Shown piece after piece: positions 51,973 through 62,027 of a stretch of DNA of 64,000 nt; position 1 is the stretch's first letter, and the number at the start of each line of letters is the position of its first letter. Origin of the DNA: Kalmanozyma brasiliensis GHG001 (Eukaryota; Basidiomycota; Ustilaginomycetes; Ustilaginales). Location of the stretch: contig NW_015961958.1 of the NCBI RefSeq assembly GCF_000497045.1, positions 186,001 through 250,000 on the forward strand, written 5' to 3'. The translations under genes and the position numbers were made by a program. The notes under the pieces were generated by a model that saw nothing but the letters and a program-made list of their open reading frames with translations, was not told the DNA's origin and searched no databases.

Positions 51973-53016
51973 ATGACGGCGCTGTCACCGCTCGACGGGC
52001 TTCTGGCCACTCTCGACAAGCATATCAACTCAAACACTGCAGCATCCGAGCCCTCAGCAGATGCTCCACGAGGCGGGCTAGCGGCGCTCAATCTCCGGCG
52101 CCAAGAGCTGCGCGGGCTCATTGCGGGTCCTTCTGCATCCAACGACGGCGCCTCCTCCTCCGCCCTGCAGCTCTCTCCGCTCGAGCGTGCGATCTACTAC
52201 GAAACAGACAGTCGGCGATCTACGCTGCAACGTAAAGCGAAAGAGCTCGATTTCTGGGAAGCGTACGAGAACGAGCTGGCGGACTCGCCCATGAAGATGC
52301 CTACGAGCGCGTCGGCGTTAGAGCGGCAAATCGCAGAGAAGAAGTCGCGGCTGAGGCAGCTCGAAGGAGAGAATCGACTCAAGGTCGAGACGACCAGAGC
52401 GCTCGAGTCGAGTGCGACGATTCAGAAAGTGCTTTCGACGACGTCCCCACGGCCGAGGGACCGAAAGGGGGACGAGGAGGCGCAGAGCTACGCGTCAACA
52501 CGCGAGCTGCTCAACAAGAGGGACGACCAGGCATTGGAGTTCCTCAAGGTGTTCAACGAGATCAGGACGATCAAAAACCAAAGGGTCCAGGTCAAGAAGC
52601 GCATCCGAGAGCAACGATTGGAGACGATGAAGCTCCTCGAAAACATCAAGGGCGTCAAAGCCGATATCCGCAATCGACAACTCCATCCTGCGGGAGGACA
52701 GCAAGACCCGGACGCTTCACAGGATCTCGCCATCGTACAGAGGGTTCAGCAGATGCAGCGCGAGATCAATGAGGCAAGGTCTAAGAAGGAGCTCGTCAAG
52801 GGCATTCTGCGCGGTCTGATTCTGGAATCAGGGCGAGATTGGACAAAGAACCCCTCGACAAGAGCACTGATGCTGTCGTTGGATGACGAGGAGGATGCCT
52901 CGGACGATGCGTTCAGCGAAGAGGAGGAAGAAGGGAATGGCGAGGCCGGCGATGACGACGAAGACGAAGAGAACGAAGAGGATGAGGAGGGGATCGACCA
53001 GCTCGAGGATGCCTAG
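51973..53016 (+). CDS. CENP-H-like kinetochore protein (Fta3/Mcm16 type)
   Basis: The protein has 347 residues from the first ATG in the frame; the 46 codons upstream lack an ATG. It is largely coiled coil (for example ALERQIAEKKSRLRQLEGE and NQRVQVKKRIREQRLETMK). Near residues 280-310 it has KELVKGILRGLILESGRDW followed by TKNPSTRALMLSLDDE. This corresponds to the conserved CENP-H C-terminal block, where ILGSG-x-(N/D)W and a following EIVLQLE-like helix occur. CENP-H is part of the CENP-HIKM/COMA-linked inner kinetochore. A long acidic tail (poly Glu/Asp) follows. Identity rests on one short block, so it is moderate. Confidence 0.65.
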   Translation: MTALSPLDGLLATLDKHINSNTAASEPSADAPRGGLAALNLRRQELRGLIAGPSASNDGASSSALQLSPLERAIYYETDSRRSTLQRKAKELDFWEAYENELADSPMKMPTSASALERQIAEKKSRLRQLEGENRLKVETTRALESSATIQKVLSTTSPRPRDRKGDEEAQSYASTRELLNKRDDQALEFLKVFNEIRTIKNQRVQVKKRIREQRLETMKLLENIKGVKADIRNRQLHPAGGQQDPDASQDLAIVQRVQQMQREINEARSKKELVKGILRGLILESGRDWTKNPSTRALMLSLDDEEDASDDAFSEEEEEGNGEAGDDDEDEENEEDEEGIDQLEDA

Positions 53017-54609
53017 TCTTTGTCGATGTCTTCGACTTCAATGGTCAAACCCACATCCCCATCATTACCCACAATGACGCACGCGAATGGCAGATCGTCA
53101 TCTCAGGATCGACAACAAAGGTGAGACAATCGAAATAGGGTCTTTGCGGCCCCACATGAGCTGCGTATGTCATGCAGACGGAAGCCTCAGCTCGGTCCCT
53201 CTCAGATCGGTGGACAATGTCGAGCCATGTACGAAGATCGTGTGACGCCTTTTCAACACCAACACTGAAACCAGCGATGCGCGAATCTGCAGCCTAAAAA
53301 AGGCGAAGCTGCTGCGTGGTGGCAGCGAAACGTTTGAAAGGGGGGCTCCAGAGCTCGGCAAACTGTGCTGCGTTGCAACCAATTCACGCACTCTTTCCAA
53401 GAGGCCGTTGAAAGTCGGCTCTTTGCTGGACAGAACAACACTTTCGCTTGGGACCAGAGGTGCCGCCGCTGCCACCGCTTCATGCCTGAGGCCCCTGTCT
53501 TCTTACGCTCCTACCGTCAGACCGCTTTCTTTCGGGCTGAAGGGGCAGAATGAGCTCTCATTGTCCCACATTGAGTCGCTGTCGATCCCGAGCCGCTCCT
53601 TGGGCTGCAGACGTGATCCCCCTGTTCGGCTGCACGCCTCCTTGAAGATCGACACACAAGACGACAGGCTCATGCTTTTTTTTGCCACACGGCGTTGCCG
53701 CCGCTGCCATGGGATCATGCTGCTTTGCTTTCAGCTCACGATCGTTCAGGGTGACTCTCCGTCACAGCAGAACGGCCTCGCTTGCCAATCATGAGCCTCG
53801 ACAAAGAGGTTGCGGGCTTGAATGTGGACCAGCACCCTTGACGCTGCTGCCATAGAGAGGCTTCGCAGCAGCGTGGGGAAGCATCAGTCTCTGCTCCTTT
53901 CATCCAGCCAGCAAAAGAGAGGCGAGAAAGCAGTGCAAGAGAATTTTGAATTCTTGTTTAAGTCGAAGACCGACCGCCGCCAGCTGCTGCCTCGAAAGAT
54001 ATTCACAACAGCATCCACGCACACCCAGCACAGCACAGCACAGCACGGCACGGCGTCAATTTCAACCTTTTTTGAATGTGAAGTTCGAGCTGAAATCTTG
54101 CTGTGCTTGCCCGCCTGCGTCTGTAAGCTTGGGTGAGTTGGCGAGTGGAGCCTTGGCACTCGTTATCCCGCAGCTTGGCAAGCATCGTCATTCACTTCGC
54201 TTGCCATCCATCGTCCACCTCGTCATCCAACACCCTCATCACTCGCTAGCTCATCATTCCTGGCTACGATCACAACAACAGAGTCGCTGTGACACCTCCA
54301 CCGTCGCATCGACCCAACTCATCGGCATCTTCGAGCTCACGGTCCATCTCGACTCTCATCTTCGGCCACGAGAACATCAACAGCCGGTTTGGTCTTGCTC
54401 AGCATCTTGCTTTCTCCTTCCAGCTGATCCTTACCGTATCTGCGTCATAATCTGCTCATACGATCGAGGCCGAGACACTCAGCCGGTCTGACCTACTGCG
54501 CCAAGCGTCCGTCATCCGCAACTCTTCTGCCGCAAACACGTTCAGGACTCGGCACAAGACAAGAACCCAGACACTTCCTCATACGGCGGCGGCCGAGACA
54601 TGAGCGAAC
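53017..54609. other. intergenic region upstream of MSS4
   Basis: This 1.6-kb gap holds the MSS4 promoter and leader. A short AGCAC pentanucleotide run lies at about 54022-54053. CT/CA-rich leader sequence runs from about 54190 to 54600. A 9-codon upstream ORF begins at 54600. No other gene is supported. Confidence 0.5.
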
Positions 54610-54629
54610 ATGTTGATACACTCCTCTGA
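54600..54629 (+). promoter_or_regulatory. short upstream ORF overlapping the MSS4 start
   Basis: An ATG ten bases before the main ATG opens a nine-codon frame that ends at TGA (54627-54629), overlapping the main CDS in another frame. Both ATGs have a purine at -3. Such overlapping uORFs usually reduce translation; the effect here is inferred. Confidence 0.4.
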
Positions 54630-57600
54630 AGCAGATACGCTCAACTCCATTCGTCTAGCTCTCGAGCACGACGAACAGCAGATCCGCGTCAACGACAGCA
54701 CCGGCGAGGTCTATGATATCACCATCTCAAGGTCCAACCCCTATGCATCGCCCTTCGTCTCCCCTTCTGCGACCGTCAACGACGCCGCTCACGACGCTTC
54801 ACTGTCTGGCGCAAATGGTCACACATCAACATCCTCATCAGCAGGTCACCGTATCCTGAGGCTACCACAGCTCGTAAGCAAACGCGCGCACGGCAACCAT
54901 CACCCTGTTCAACAGCCAGCCACCGTCGAGTCGCCAGGCCCTGTCGAAAAGCAGCTGCCCGATATCCAGGAGCTGAGTCCTGGTCGCACTTCACAGCAGA
55001 GTGCCGTCTCTTCCCATCGCTCGGGCGGTGCCTCGCCCGCATTAGTTGAGCCTATCGCTCGTCAGGATGCAGCATCCAAGTCGCAGTCAAGCTTCACTGC
55101 CCCAACACGGCATCACCCGTTCCTCAGCGAGCTGCCACCCTCACCGCCTCTTGAGGCCGACTACGTCAGTGGCCACGACTCGCGCAATGGCCTCATGAGC
55201 CACGTTGCAAACGGATCGCCAGCTCACGTTCCCACTTACCCTGGCAATGGCGCAGTGCCATCCTCGTCGAAAGCACTGGAACAGGTAGCTGCGCCCGCTC
55301 CCGCCCCCATCTCGCTGCCATCTAAGCCACCCGTCGCTCGCCGCGCCAACACATCGGACGCGGCGACTTTGATGGGAGCTGGAGCACCGGTCGCACAAAG
55401 TCCCGTAGACGAGCCCACGTCCATCAACGGCGCTGATGTCAACGCTGCGTCATTGCCGCAAAAGCAGCAGCAAGCAGCGAGCAGTAGCGCGTATTGTCCA
55501 CCTGCCAAGCTCAAGGAACGCCGCAATGCTTCCACCGCATCCACCGCCAGCACTGCTTACCGTACCGCTTCGGAAGTAGGAGATGACGATGCGTCCGTCC
55601 CTCAACAAAGGATGGCCTCCAACGGCTCGGCGTCGTCTCACTTGACCAGCGGCTACGAGGGCACCCCGGCAACGCCTACGATTCGACTCACTCACGACGC
55701 TTCGCCTTACCACCACGATGCTCAGAAGGGCGCCGAGGCGGGGTCATCCCTGCTTGCAGTGGGCTCGCACGCGAACGGAGACCAGCCAGTGCCACCCAAT
55801 GGCATTCCTCCTCGCCAGCACATGTCACGTCGCAACACTACCGGCTCTGCGATGCAAGGGCGACGCTCGCAGTCGGCTGGCAGCACCACCCAGTCGGTGC
55901 GCAGATCCAGTCGTGACCGCGAGTCCACCTCGCCATACCCGGGCCAACCTTGGCTCGCTGACGCGCTCAACTCACCGACAGCCGAAGGCTCGACGCACGC
56001 CCTCCGCACCGGTGATGCCGCTTTCGACGAAGAAGCCGCCAAGCATGCCGAGCAGCTGCGCAGGGACCGTCGCTACAAGGAGCAAAAGGCACGCGACGCA
56101 GCAGCCGAAGGCTCATCAGGGGACAAGGACCACACCGCCATCGGTGCTGCAGCTGGCACGGACGGTGTGGTGGGTGCTCTGAAGCGTTCGAAGACGGGCC
56201 GCGACTGGCTCAATGTCAACGCCAAAGACAAGGAGCGCACCGACCGCGTACGCGAGCGCGATGAAGATGCCGTGCCCAAGGTGCTGGTGGGCAATCTCAT
56301 CGGAGAAGGCCACGCCAACTACGTGCTCATGTACAACATGCTCACGGGTATCCGCATCGGTGTCTCGAGGTGTCAGGCCAAGATGAAGCGTTCGCTGTGC
56401 GACGCCGACTTTACCGCCAAGCACAAGTTCACATTCGATATCATCGGACGAGAGCTGACGCCGCACGCCAAGTACGATTTCAAGTTCAAGGACTACGCAC
56501 CGTGGGTGTTCCGTGAGCTGCGCGAGCACTTCCACCTGGATGCCGCCGACTATCTGCTGTCGCTCACGTCCAAGTACATCCTGAGCGAGCTGGGCTCGCC
56601 AGGCAAGAGTGGATCGTTCTTCTACTTCTCGCGCGACTACCGCTTCATCATCAAGACCATCCGACACTCGGAGCACAAGTTCTTGCTGCGCATTCTCAAG
56701 GACTACCACGAGCACGTCAAGGCCAACCCGCACACGTTGCTGAGCCGCTTCTACGGATTGCACCGTGTCAAGCTGCCGCACGGTCGGAAAATCCACTTCG
56801 TCATCATGAACAACCTGTTCCCACCGCACCGTGACATCCACGAGACGTACGATCTGAAGGGATCGTCGATCGGCCGCGATTACCCGGAGGAGAAAGCAGC
56901 GGCGAAATCCGGCGCGGTGCTCAAGGACCTCAACTGGCTCAGGCGCGGGCGCGAGATCGAGCTGGGCCCGGAGAAGCGAGCGCTCTTCGAAGCGCAACTG
57001 CGCAGTGATGTTGCCCTCATGCAGCGACTCAACATCATGGACTACTCGCTGCTCATCGGCCTGCACGACATGCGCCGCGGCAACATCGACAACCTGCGTC
57101 AGGACAACCTGCGCGTCTTCCAGCCCGAGACCAAGGAGCTCAAGCGTCAGCCTACGCAGGTGAAGAAGCCTGGTAACGAGCAGGACGCCTCTGCACTGCG
57201 ACAGGCCGTGCGTCGGTCTGATCCGAAGGCGCTCAACTCGCAGCAGGTGACCAAGCTGCCGGACCGCGATGTGAGCGAACGCCGCCACTTCCTCTTCTAC
57301 CAGGACGAGGGCGGATTCCGATCGACGGACGAGCACAATCAGCCGGGACACATGATCTACTATCTTGGTGTCATTGATCTGTTCACGCCGTACACGTCGA
57401 TCAAGCGCGGCGAGACGTGGTGGAAGGGCCTGAGGCAGAATCGACACATGATCAGCTCGGTCCCGCCCAAGGAGTATGGTCAGCGCTTCTTTGATTTCCT
57501 CTGCAGCGTCGTCACCGGCGGGGATAAGAGCCGGAGGCCAAAGATGTGGGGCTTCACGGAGAAGGATCTGGCCAAGGCCAAGGCGCAGGAGAAGGCCAAT

Positions 57601-57666
57601 GGTAAGGCTCAAGTTGAAGGAGATGCGCAGACAGAGAAGGCGCCGGAGATGGTCCAACAGCAGTAG
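54610..57666 (+). CDS. MSS4: phosphatidylinositol-4-phosphate 5-kinase
   Basis: The protein has 1018 residues. The first 550 are disordered and Ser/Ala/His-rich. The PIPK catalytic domain covers about 556-960: SLCDADFTAKHKFTFDI, then APWVFRELREHF and SPGKSGSFFYFSRDYRFIIKT (glycine loop and catalytic lysine). It continues VIMNNLFPPHRDIHETYDLK, KGSSIGRDYP and NIMDYSLLIGLHD. The activation-loop segment after YLGVIDLFTPY fits type I enzymes. It phosphorylates PI4P to PI(4,5)P2 at the plasma membrane, controlling actin and endocytosis. The length exceeds yeast Mss4 (about 780) because of the N-terminal extension. The ATG at 54610 is the first in frame; an overlapping uORF starts ten bases earlier. 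Confidence 0.95.
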   Translation: MLIHSSEADTLNSIRLALEHDEQQIRVNDSTGEVYDITISRSNPYASPFVSPSATVNDAAHDASLSGANGHTSTSSSAGHRILRLPQLVSKRAHGNHHPVQQPATVESPGPVEKQLPDIQELSPGRTSQQSAVSSHRSGGASPALVEPIARQDAASKSQSSFTAPTRHHPFLSELPPSPPLEADYVSGHDSRNGLMSHVANGSPAHVPTYPGNGAVPSSSKALEQVAAPAPAPISLPSKPPVARRANTSDAATLMGAGAPVAQSPVDEPTSINGADVNAASLPQKQQQAASSSAYCPPAKLKERRNASTASTASTAYRTASEVGDDDASVPQQRMASNGSASSHLTSGYEGTPATPTIRLTHDASPYHHDAQKGAEAGSSLLAVGSHANGDQPVPPNGIPPRQHMSRRNTTGSAMQGRRSQSAGSTTQSVRRSSRDRESTSPYPGQPWLADALNSPTAEGSTHALRTGDAAFDEEAAKHAEQLRRDRRYKEQKARDAAAEGSSGDKDHTAIGAAAGTDGVVGALKRSKTGRDWLNVNAKDKERTDRVRERDEDAVPKVLVGNLIGEGHANYVLMYNMLTGIRIGVSRCQAKMKRSLCDADFTAKHKFTFDIIGRELTPHAKYDFKFKDYAPWVFRELREHFHLDAADYLLSLTSKYILSELGSPGKSGSFFYFSRDYRFIIKTIRHSEHKFLLRILKDYHEHVKANPHTLLSRFYGLHRVKLPHGRKIHFVIMNNLFPPHRDIHETYDLKGSSIGRDYPEEKAAAKSGAVLKDLNWLRRGREIELGPEKRALFEAQLRSDVALMQRLNIMDYSLLIGLHDMRRGNIDNLRQDNLRVFQPETKELKRQPTQVKKPGNEQDASALRQAVRRSDPKALNSQQVTKLPDRDVSERRHFLFYQDEGGFRSTDEHNQPGHMIYYLGVIDLFTPYTSIKRGETWWKGLRQNRHMISSVPPKEYGQRFFDFLCSVVTGGDKSRRPKMWGFTEKDLAKAKAQEKANGKAQVEGDAQTEKAPEMVQQQ

Positions 57667-58245
57667 CCCGCGAGGCTATGGTCGCTTGCTCGTCACCCAC
57701 CGCCATTCACATCCACACTCATTTCTCTATAGACCCAAGCTCGCACGCCAAGCTATCGCTACGCTGCACACACACTCTCATTTGTTACTCGCAATGTCCA
57801 CATACCCCTTCGGGAAGTCGCAAGGTAGTGTCACTATCGCAAGACCCAGTGTGATCTGAACCGAAGCATGGCGTGTTCTGTGATTGCGGGGAGGGACAAG
57901 TCGCGTGTTGTGGTTCGCGTAAAAAGAGCGAGCTGCAGGAGAGGTTTAATTTTGGGCTCGATTCCTCCACCTGAGCGTCTTGGCGTTTGGATCGCCGCTG
58001 TGCATCTTGACCTGTGCGCACCATCGTCATTCCCTAGAGCACTTGCAGTCATGCGCCGCAAGTGACGAGCAGGAGCGTTATAGCTGCTGCTTGAAAGCAT
58101 AGACAAGCAGAAACTACGACTGTATAGACTGGCGACTACGACATCGCAGCAGGCACGGACGATCTCGACCATCAAGGACACAAATACGGACAGTGCAGCG
58201 CACACGATAGACGGCCGTGCTCATCAGCAGTCTCGACCTCCCACC
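57667..58245. other. intergenic region
   Basis: This holds the MSS4 3' UTR and the promoter of the Rab-like gene. No further feature was recognised. Confidence 0.5.
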
Positions 58246-60117
58246 ATGCCGTCCAAGATTGCCACCCGGGGTGATCGCCGCTCTCCATCAACCACACCGA
58301 CTCGTCATCCGCCAGCCCCACACTCCACCACCTCTCGCTCTGCAATCTTGCGCCGTCTCCACTCGAACCACGAGACAACCTCGACGCTCCAATCTTCTGC
58401 GATCGCGGCGATGTCCACCCTGGCCCCTTCGGCGATCGGGCCCTCTTCCCCTGCGACCTCGCTCCACGCGCTCACTCCGAATCGCGCAATCAAGGTCGTC
58501 CTGATCGGCGACACAGGTTCGGGCAAGACCTCGTTGCGGCATCGCTTCCTGACGAACCAGTTCTTCCCCTCATACCGCGCAACGATCGGAGCGGACTTCA
58601 TCACGCGCACCCTGCCCGTTGACCCGCTCAATCCAGACGGCGAGAAAGCGACACTGCAGATCTGGGACACGGCCGGTCAGGAGAGATTTCAGAGCTTGGG
58701 AAGCGCGTTTTATCGTGGCGCAGACGCCGTAGTTGTTGCGTTTGATGCGAGCAGCGAAGGTGGAAAGGAGAGGGTGAGGGACTGGGTCAAGGTGTTTTTG
58801 GACAAGGGGGATGGGTTGGGGGAGGAGGAAAAGGGGAGCTTCTGCTGGATTTGCGCGGCGAACAAGGTCGATCTGGCAGATGTGGATCGAGAGGCGGTGT
58901 GGGAGGTGCTCGATTCGTGTGTGGCGAGAGGAGTGGGGCAGGCGGATGTGGGGCTGGGTGGCGAGGGGGCGGGCGAGCCCGCGGATCCAGGGGAGGTATT
59001 ATCGAGACCCGATCCGAACGGGACGGACAGCACGCCGAGTGGGGAGGCGGCGGACACATCACCCACGCCAGCGAGCAAAGACGCAAACGACCCGGCACCG
59101 AACGGAGGAACGGTCAAGACGCTCTACGCAACACCGTTCAACACGCTCTCCCAAGCGCCGCAGCTGAGCAGCTCGCCCACCGCCGCATCCAGCAAGCAGG
59201 ATTCGGGATCTGGGTTTCTCTCGAGTTGGAGGCGCAAGTCGAAACCTCAACCGAGCCAAGCGGGGAGGGGGCATGCGAAGCGTCAGTCGATCCGCAGCAT
59301 CGAGGTGTTCCAGAGCGACAGCGAGGAGTCGGATAGCGGAACAGAGGGAAGGTCCAGAGGGTTCGCCTTCCCTTCATCGTCCAAAAGTCGGACCGGTGGG
59401 ATGCAAGATACTCCTCCACGCAGCGTTCAGAGCGGCAGCAAAGGCGGCGAACGACGGCGAATGGACTCGACGCTGAGCACCAACGCCCCTTCCGTGTATC
59501 ACACTCCGAGGGGGAGCACGGTTCTCAGCGCCAGCCCGTCGCTCACTAGCACCCTCGCGGGGGAGAGCAGCAGCACGCACCTCGCCGCTGAAGATCAACC
59601 CAAACAGAGCAGCAGCGCGCACCTGACCCCATCTCGCACCCCCACAGCCGATAGCAAACGCACCTCCATGGCTTCGTCCACCCTGACCATCCGACCGCCA
59701 AAGAGCATCAACGACCTGTTCAATCCTTCCTCAGCAGCACCCGCCTCCCCCTCCTCACCAGCAGCACCGCACGCACCGCCCACGCCAACCTCCACCTTGC
59801 CCCCCCGCACCCCGTCCACCATCTCCATCCCCGTGGAACCCGCACCTCCCCCCACGACCGGTGCCACCGCTCATGGGCTGGAACAGGGCTTTACGCTCTT
59901 CGAAACGTCCGCCCGGACAGGTCAGAACGTCGACCGGCTCTTCGCGCACATCGTGTCGCGCGTGGTGGCGCACCAGGCTTGGCAGGTGGCGCAGTTGACC
60001 GAGCAAGAGACGCACGAGGAGAGGAACGAGAGGGAAAGGAGGGAGGAGGAGGTCATGCGACGCACCATCCGGCTTGCGAGTGGCAAGGGCAACGAGAGGT
60101 GGTTTGGCTGTTGTTAG
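58246..60117 (+). CDS. Rab7-like GTPase with a large insertion between G4 and G5
   Basis: The protein has 623 residues, about three times a normal Rab. The ATG is in good context (CCACCATG); an internal in-frame ATG (residue 56) is a possible shorter start. G motifs: GDTGSGKT (88-95, P-loop), RATIGADFITR (switch I, Rab7-like), WDTAGQERFQSLGSAFYRGAD (G3), NKVD (206-209), and ETSA (about 553-556). The C-terminus is WFGCC, a double-cysteine prenylation end. The GAFYRGAD and ATIGADF motifs point to the Ypt7/Rab7 branch that directs endosome-vacuole fusion. Between G4 and G5 about 340 Ser/Pro/Gly-rich residues are inserted, in the loop between helix 4 and strand 6, with an acidic SDSEESDSGTE cluster. 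All switch and nucleotide residues look intact, so it should bind GTP; function of the insert is unknown. Confidence 0.88.
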   Translation: MPSKIATRGDRRSPSTTPTRHPPAPHSTTSRSAILRRLHSNHETTSTLQSSAIAAMSTLAPSAIGPSSPATSLHALTPNRAIKVVLIGDTGSGKTSLRHRFLTNQFFPSYRATIGADFITRTLPVDPLNPDGEKATLQIWDTAGQERFQSLGSAFYRGADAVVVAFDASSEGGKERVRDWVKVFLDKGDGLGEEEKGSFCWICAANKVDLADVDREAVWEVLDSCVARGVGQADVGLGGEGAGEPADPGEVLSRPDPNGTDSTPSGEAADTSPTPASKDANDPAPNGGTVKTLYATPFNTLSQAPQLSSSPTAASSKQDSGSGFLSSWRRKSKPQPSQAGRGHAKRQSIRSIEVFQSDSEESDSGTEGRSRGFAFPSSSKSRTGGMQDTPPRSVQSGSKGGERRRMDSTLSTNAPSVYHTPRGSTVLSASPSLTSTLAGESSSTHLAAEDQPKQSSSAHLTPSRTPTADSKRTSMASSTLTIRPPKSINDLFNPSSAAPASPSSPAAPHAPPTPTSTLPPRTPSTISIPVEPAPPPTTGATAHGLEQGFTLFETSARTGQNVDRLFAHIVSRVVAHQAWQVAQLTEQETHEERNERERREEEVMRRTIRLASGKGNERWFGCC

Positions 60118-60444
60118 TTTTTTCGGCACACCGTAGACGGCAATGGATCATAGAGCGATTTTGACGACGGATGGTGCAACGTCACCCCACTGTGGAGCGT
60201 GTCGCACGGCGAAAGCGAGACGTCACACATCGAATAGTCACACAGCGAGGCACATCGAATAGTCACACAGCGAGTCGACCCGTCACACAGCGAGTCGACC
60301 CGTCACACAGCGAGGCGACCCGTCACACAGCGAAGACAACCCCGTGGCCAACAGACAATGTCACACGACAGCGTGAAACGAGAGTGTCACACACGAAAGG
60401 ATTGACAAGGAACTCATGTTTTGACATTGCTTGGGAGGGGAACG
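60118..60444. other. convergent intergenic region with minisatellite
   Basis: The 3' ends of the Rab-like gene and 6PGL converge. Most of the gap is a GTCACACAGCGA-based minisatellite (60222-60343). No gene was seen. Confidence 0.6.
60222..60343. repeat. minisatellite, 20-bp unit
   Basis: Units starting GTCACACAGCGA begin at 60237, 60262, 60282, 60302 and 60322, with a diverged one at 60222. The three central units (60262-60321) are exact 20-mers apart from one G/T change (CGAGTCGACCC versus CGAGGCGACCC). Outer copies vary in length. It lies between two 3' ends and is non-coding. Confidence 0.85.
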
Positions 60445-61254
60445 CTACAACTTGAACTCGGACCTTCCGTACTTGGTCGTCTTGCTGGCAGCGTCGTCAG
60501 TGAAGAAGTAGATATCACCTGGTGGGCTGGGCCTCACCCTGCTAGCGGGGAGACCCAGTTCTGGCTGATCGAGGACCTTGCTGAGCATCTCCTGTTTGCC
60601 CTCTCCGGCCAGGACGAAAGCCAATCGATGAGCGTGATTGAGCACGGGGTAGGTGAAAGTGATGCGCTTGGCGGGGGGTTTGGGGCTGTCCTCGATGGGG
60701 GCGACCCACCTGTCCTGTTCGGTCAGCAGTTCGTGTCCCGGGAACAGGGAGCAGGTGTGACCATCGGGGCCCATCCCGAGCAGGATGAGATCGAACACGG
60801 GGTTTCTCACCGCTTCCTTCCCCGCGAAGGCCGCAACGAGCTGTTTCTCGTACGCATCGCTCAACTCCTCCGGATCGTCCATGAGGCTTTCATCGATGGT
60901 ATGGATCTGTTCCCTCTTCAACGGCACTTTGGAGAAAAACTCCTGATGACACAGGGCGTAGTTGCTATCCTCGTGATCCAACGGCACAAGTCGTTCATCG
61001 CAGAAAAACACCTCCCACTTGTCCCACCTCAACGCCGCGTCGTCGGAACGGGAGACGAGGTACTTGGCCAACATCTTGGGCAACGACCCGCCCGAGGTGG
61101 CGAGCGTAAACTTGTTTCGTCGTGCGATGGCATCGTTCTGGGCTTTGATGACGAAATCGGCGAGATTGCGAGAGAGGTCGTCCGAGGTGGGGAAGGAGAA
61201 GAGGATGGGATCGGCCGGTTTTTGCGACGGCGCCTTGGCGTCCATTGGCGGCAT
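60445..61254 (-). CDS. SOL3: 6-phosphogluconolactonase
   Basis: The protein has 269 residues from the ATG at 61254, near the usual 240-260 for this enzyme. It is the second enzyme of the oxidative pentose phosphate pathway, hydrolysing 6-phosphogluconolactone to 6-phosphogluconate and so supporting NADPH supply. Family motifs: [58 protein letters not shown], then [14 protein letters not shown] and a [13 protein letters not shown] end. The frame is open further upstream without an ATG, and an AG acceptor-like site sits there, so a different upstream exon is possible but not needed. The gene symbol follows yeast naming and the exact orthologue is not settled. Confidence 0.94.
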   Translation of the reverse strand: MPPMDAKAPSQKPADPILFSFPTSDDLSRNLADFVIKAQNDAIARRNKFTLATSGGSLPKMLAKYLVSRSDDAALRWDKWEVFFCDERLVPLDHEDSNYALCHQEFFSKVPLKREQIHTIDESLMDDPEELSDAYEKQLVAAFAGKEAVRNPVFDLILLGMGPDGHTCSLFPGHELLTEQDRWVAPIEDSPKPPAKRITFTYPVLNHAHRLAFVLAGEGKQEMLSKVLDQPELGLPASRVRPSPPGDIYFFTDDAASKTTKYGRSEFKL

Positions 61255-62027
61255 GATGGGCAGGTGTGAGAGGTTGACGCTTTGCGTGGGAGTGTATTGG
61301 TACCCCTGATCTGGAGTGCAGACAAGTGTGTTATGTGGTGTTCTTGACAGTGAAGACGGAGGTGTCACGGTTGGCAGCCAGGAAGAATGGTGTGGATCAG
61401 AGAGAGATGATAAGAGTCAGAAGCGAAAGAGGAGTTTGAAAGGGCGCGGCGGCGGCGACGGCGGATGTCGGATATCTCTGGAAGGGAAATGCGCACGGGC
61501 TGACCGCCCAACAGTCACAAAGTGGAGATTTTTTCCCTCGCACTGCCGCTCTGCTGCCTGTTTTTCGGTTAGTGCGTCCAAATGCGTGAAGATCTCATCG
61601 GACGACGCTATTTTCGCTGCGCCTCGCCGCCTAAGGCTATCGATCTCGAACCCACTCCCTCCGCTCCTCGACTTCGCAACTCAAGCCACTCATTCGCAGA
61701 ACGGAGAAACTGATACTCCATATACAGTCATGGTGAAGAAGCTGCCAGGCAACGAAGTGTGATATCGAGATGTTCGTGATCGGAATGAGGGCAAAACGTG
61801 GGCATCCCAGCCACAGAATTCTTGCCCTGCGCTCAGTCGAATGTGCCAGAAAAACGCGTCTTTCGCAGACCACCTTTCAATCTCACATCTCGGATTCGCG
61901 AACCGGACGACGCTCGCGCTAATCTCGGTCCGCCAGAACGACTCGACGGCACAGTTCAACGATCACGATCACGAAGATGTTTCGCAACGACAGATAGCAT
62001 TACTGTACAAGTAGCGACGACGAACCA
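61255..62027. other. intergenic region upstream of 6PGL
   Basis: This is the promoter region of 6PGL and the 3' end of the exchanger gene, both on the minus strand. TATATGG on the minus strand near 61716 is a weak TATA candidate. No gene was recognised. Confidence 0.5.

Noticed and set aside
58950..59880. The Rab insert as an unspliced intron
   Set aside because: It is about 1 kb with an uninterrupted frame, protein-like Ser/Pro composition and no strong donor or branch site at its borders; introns here are mostly 85-190 nt with GTAAGT/GTGAGT donors.
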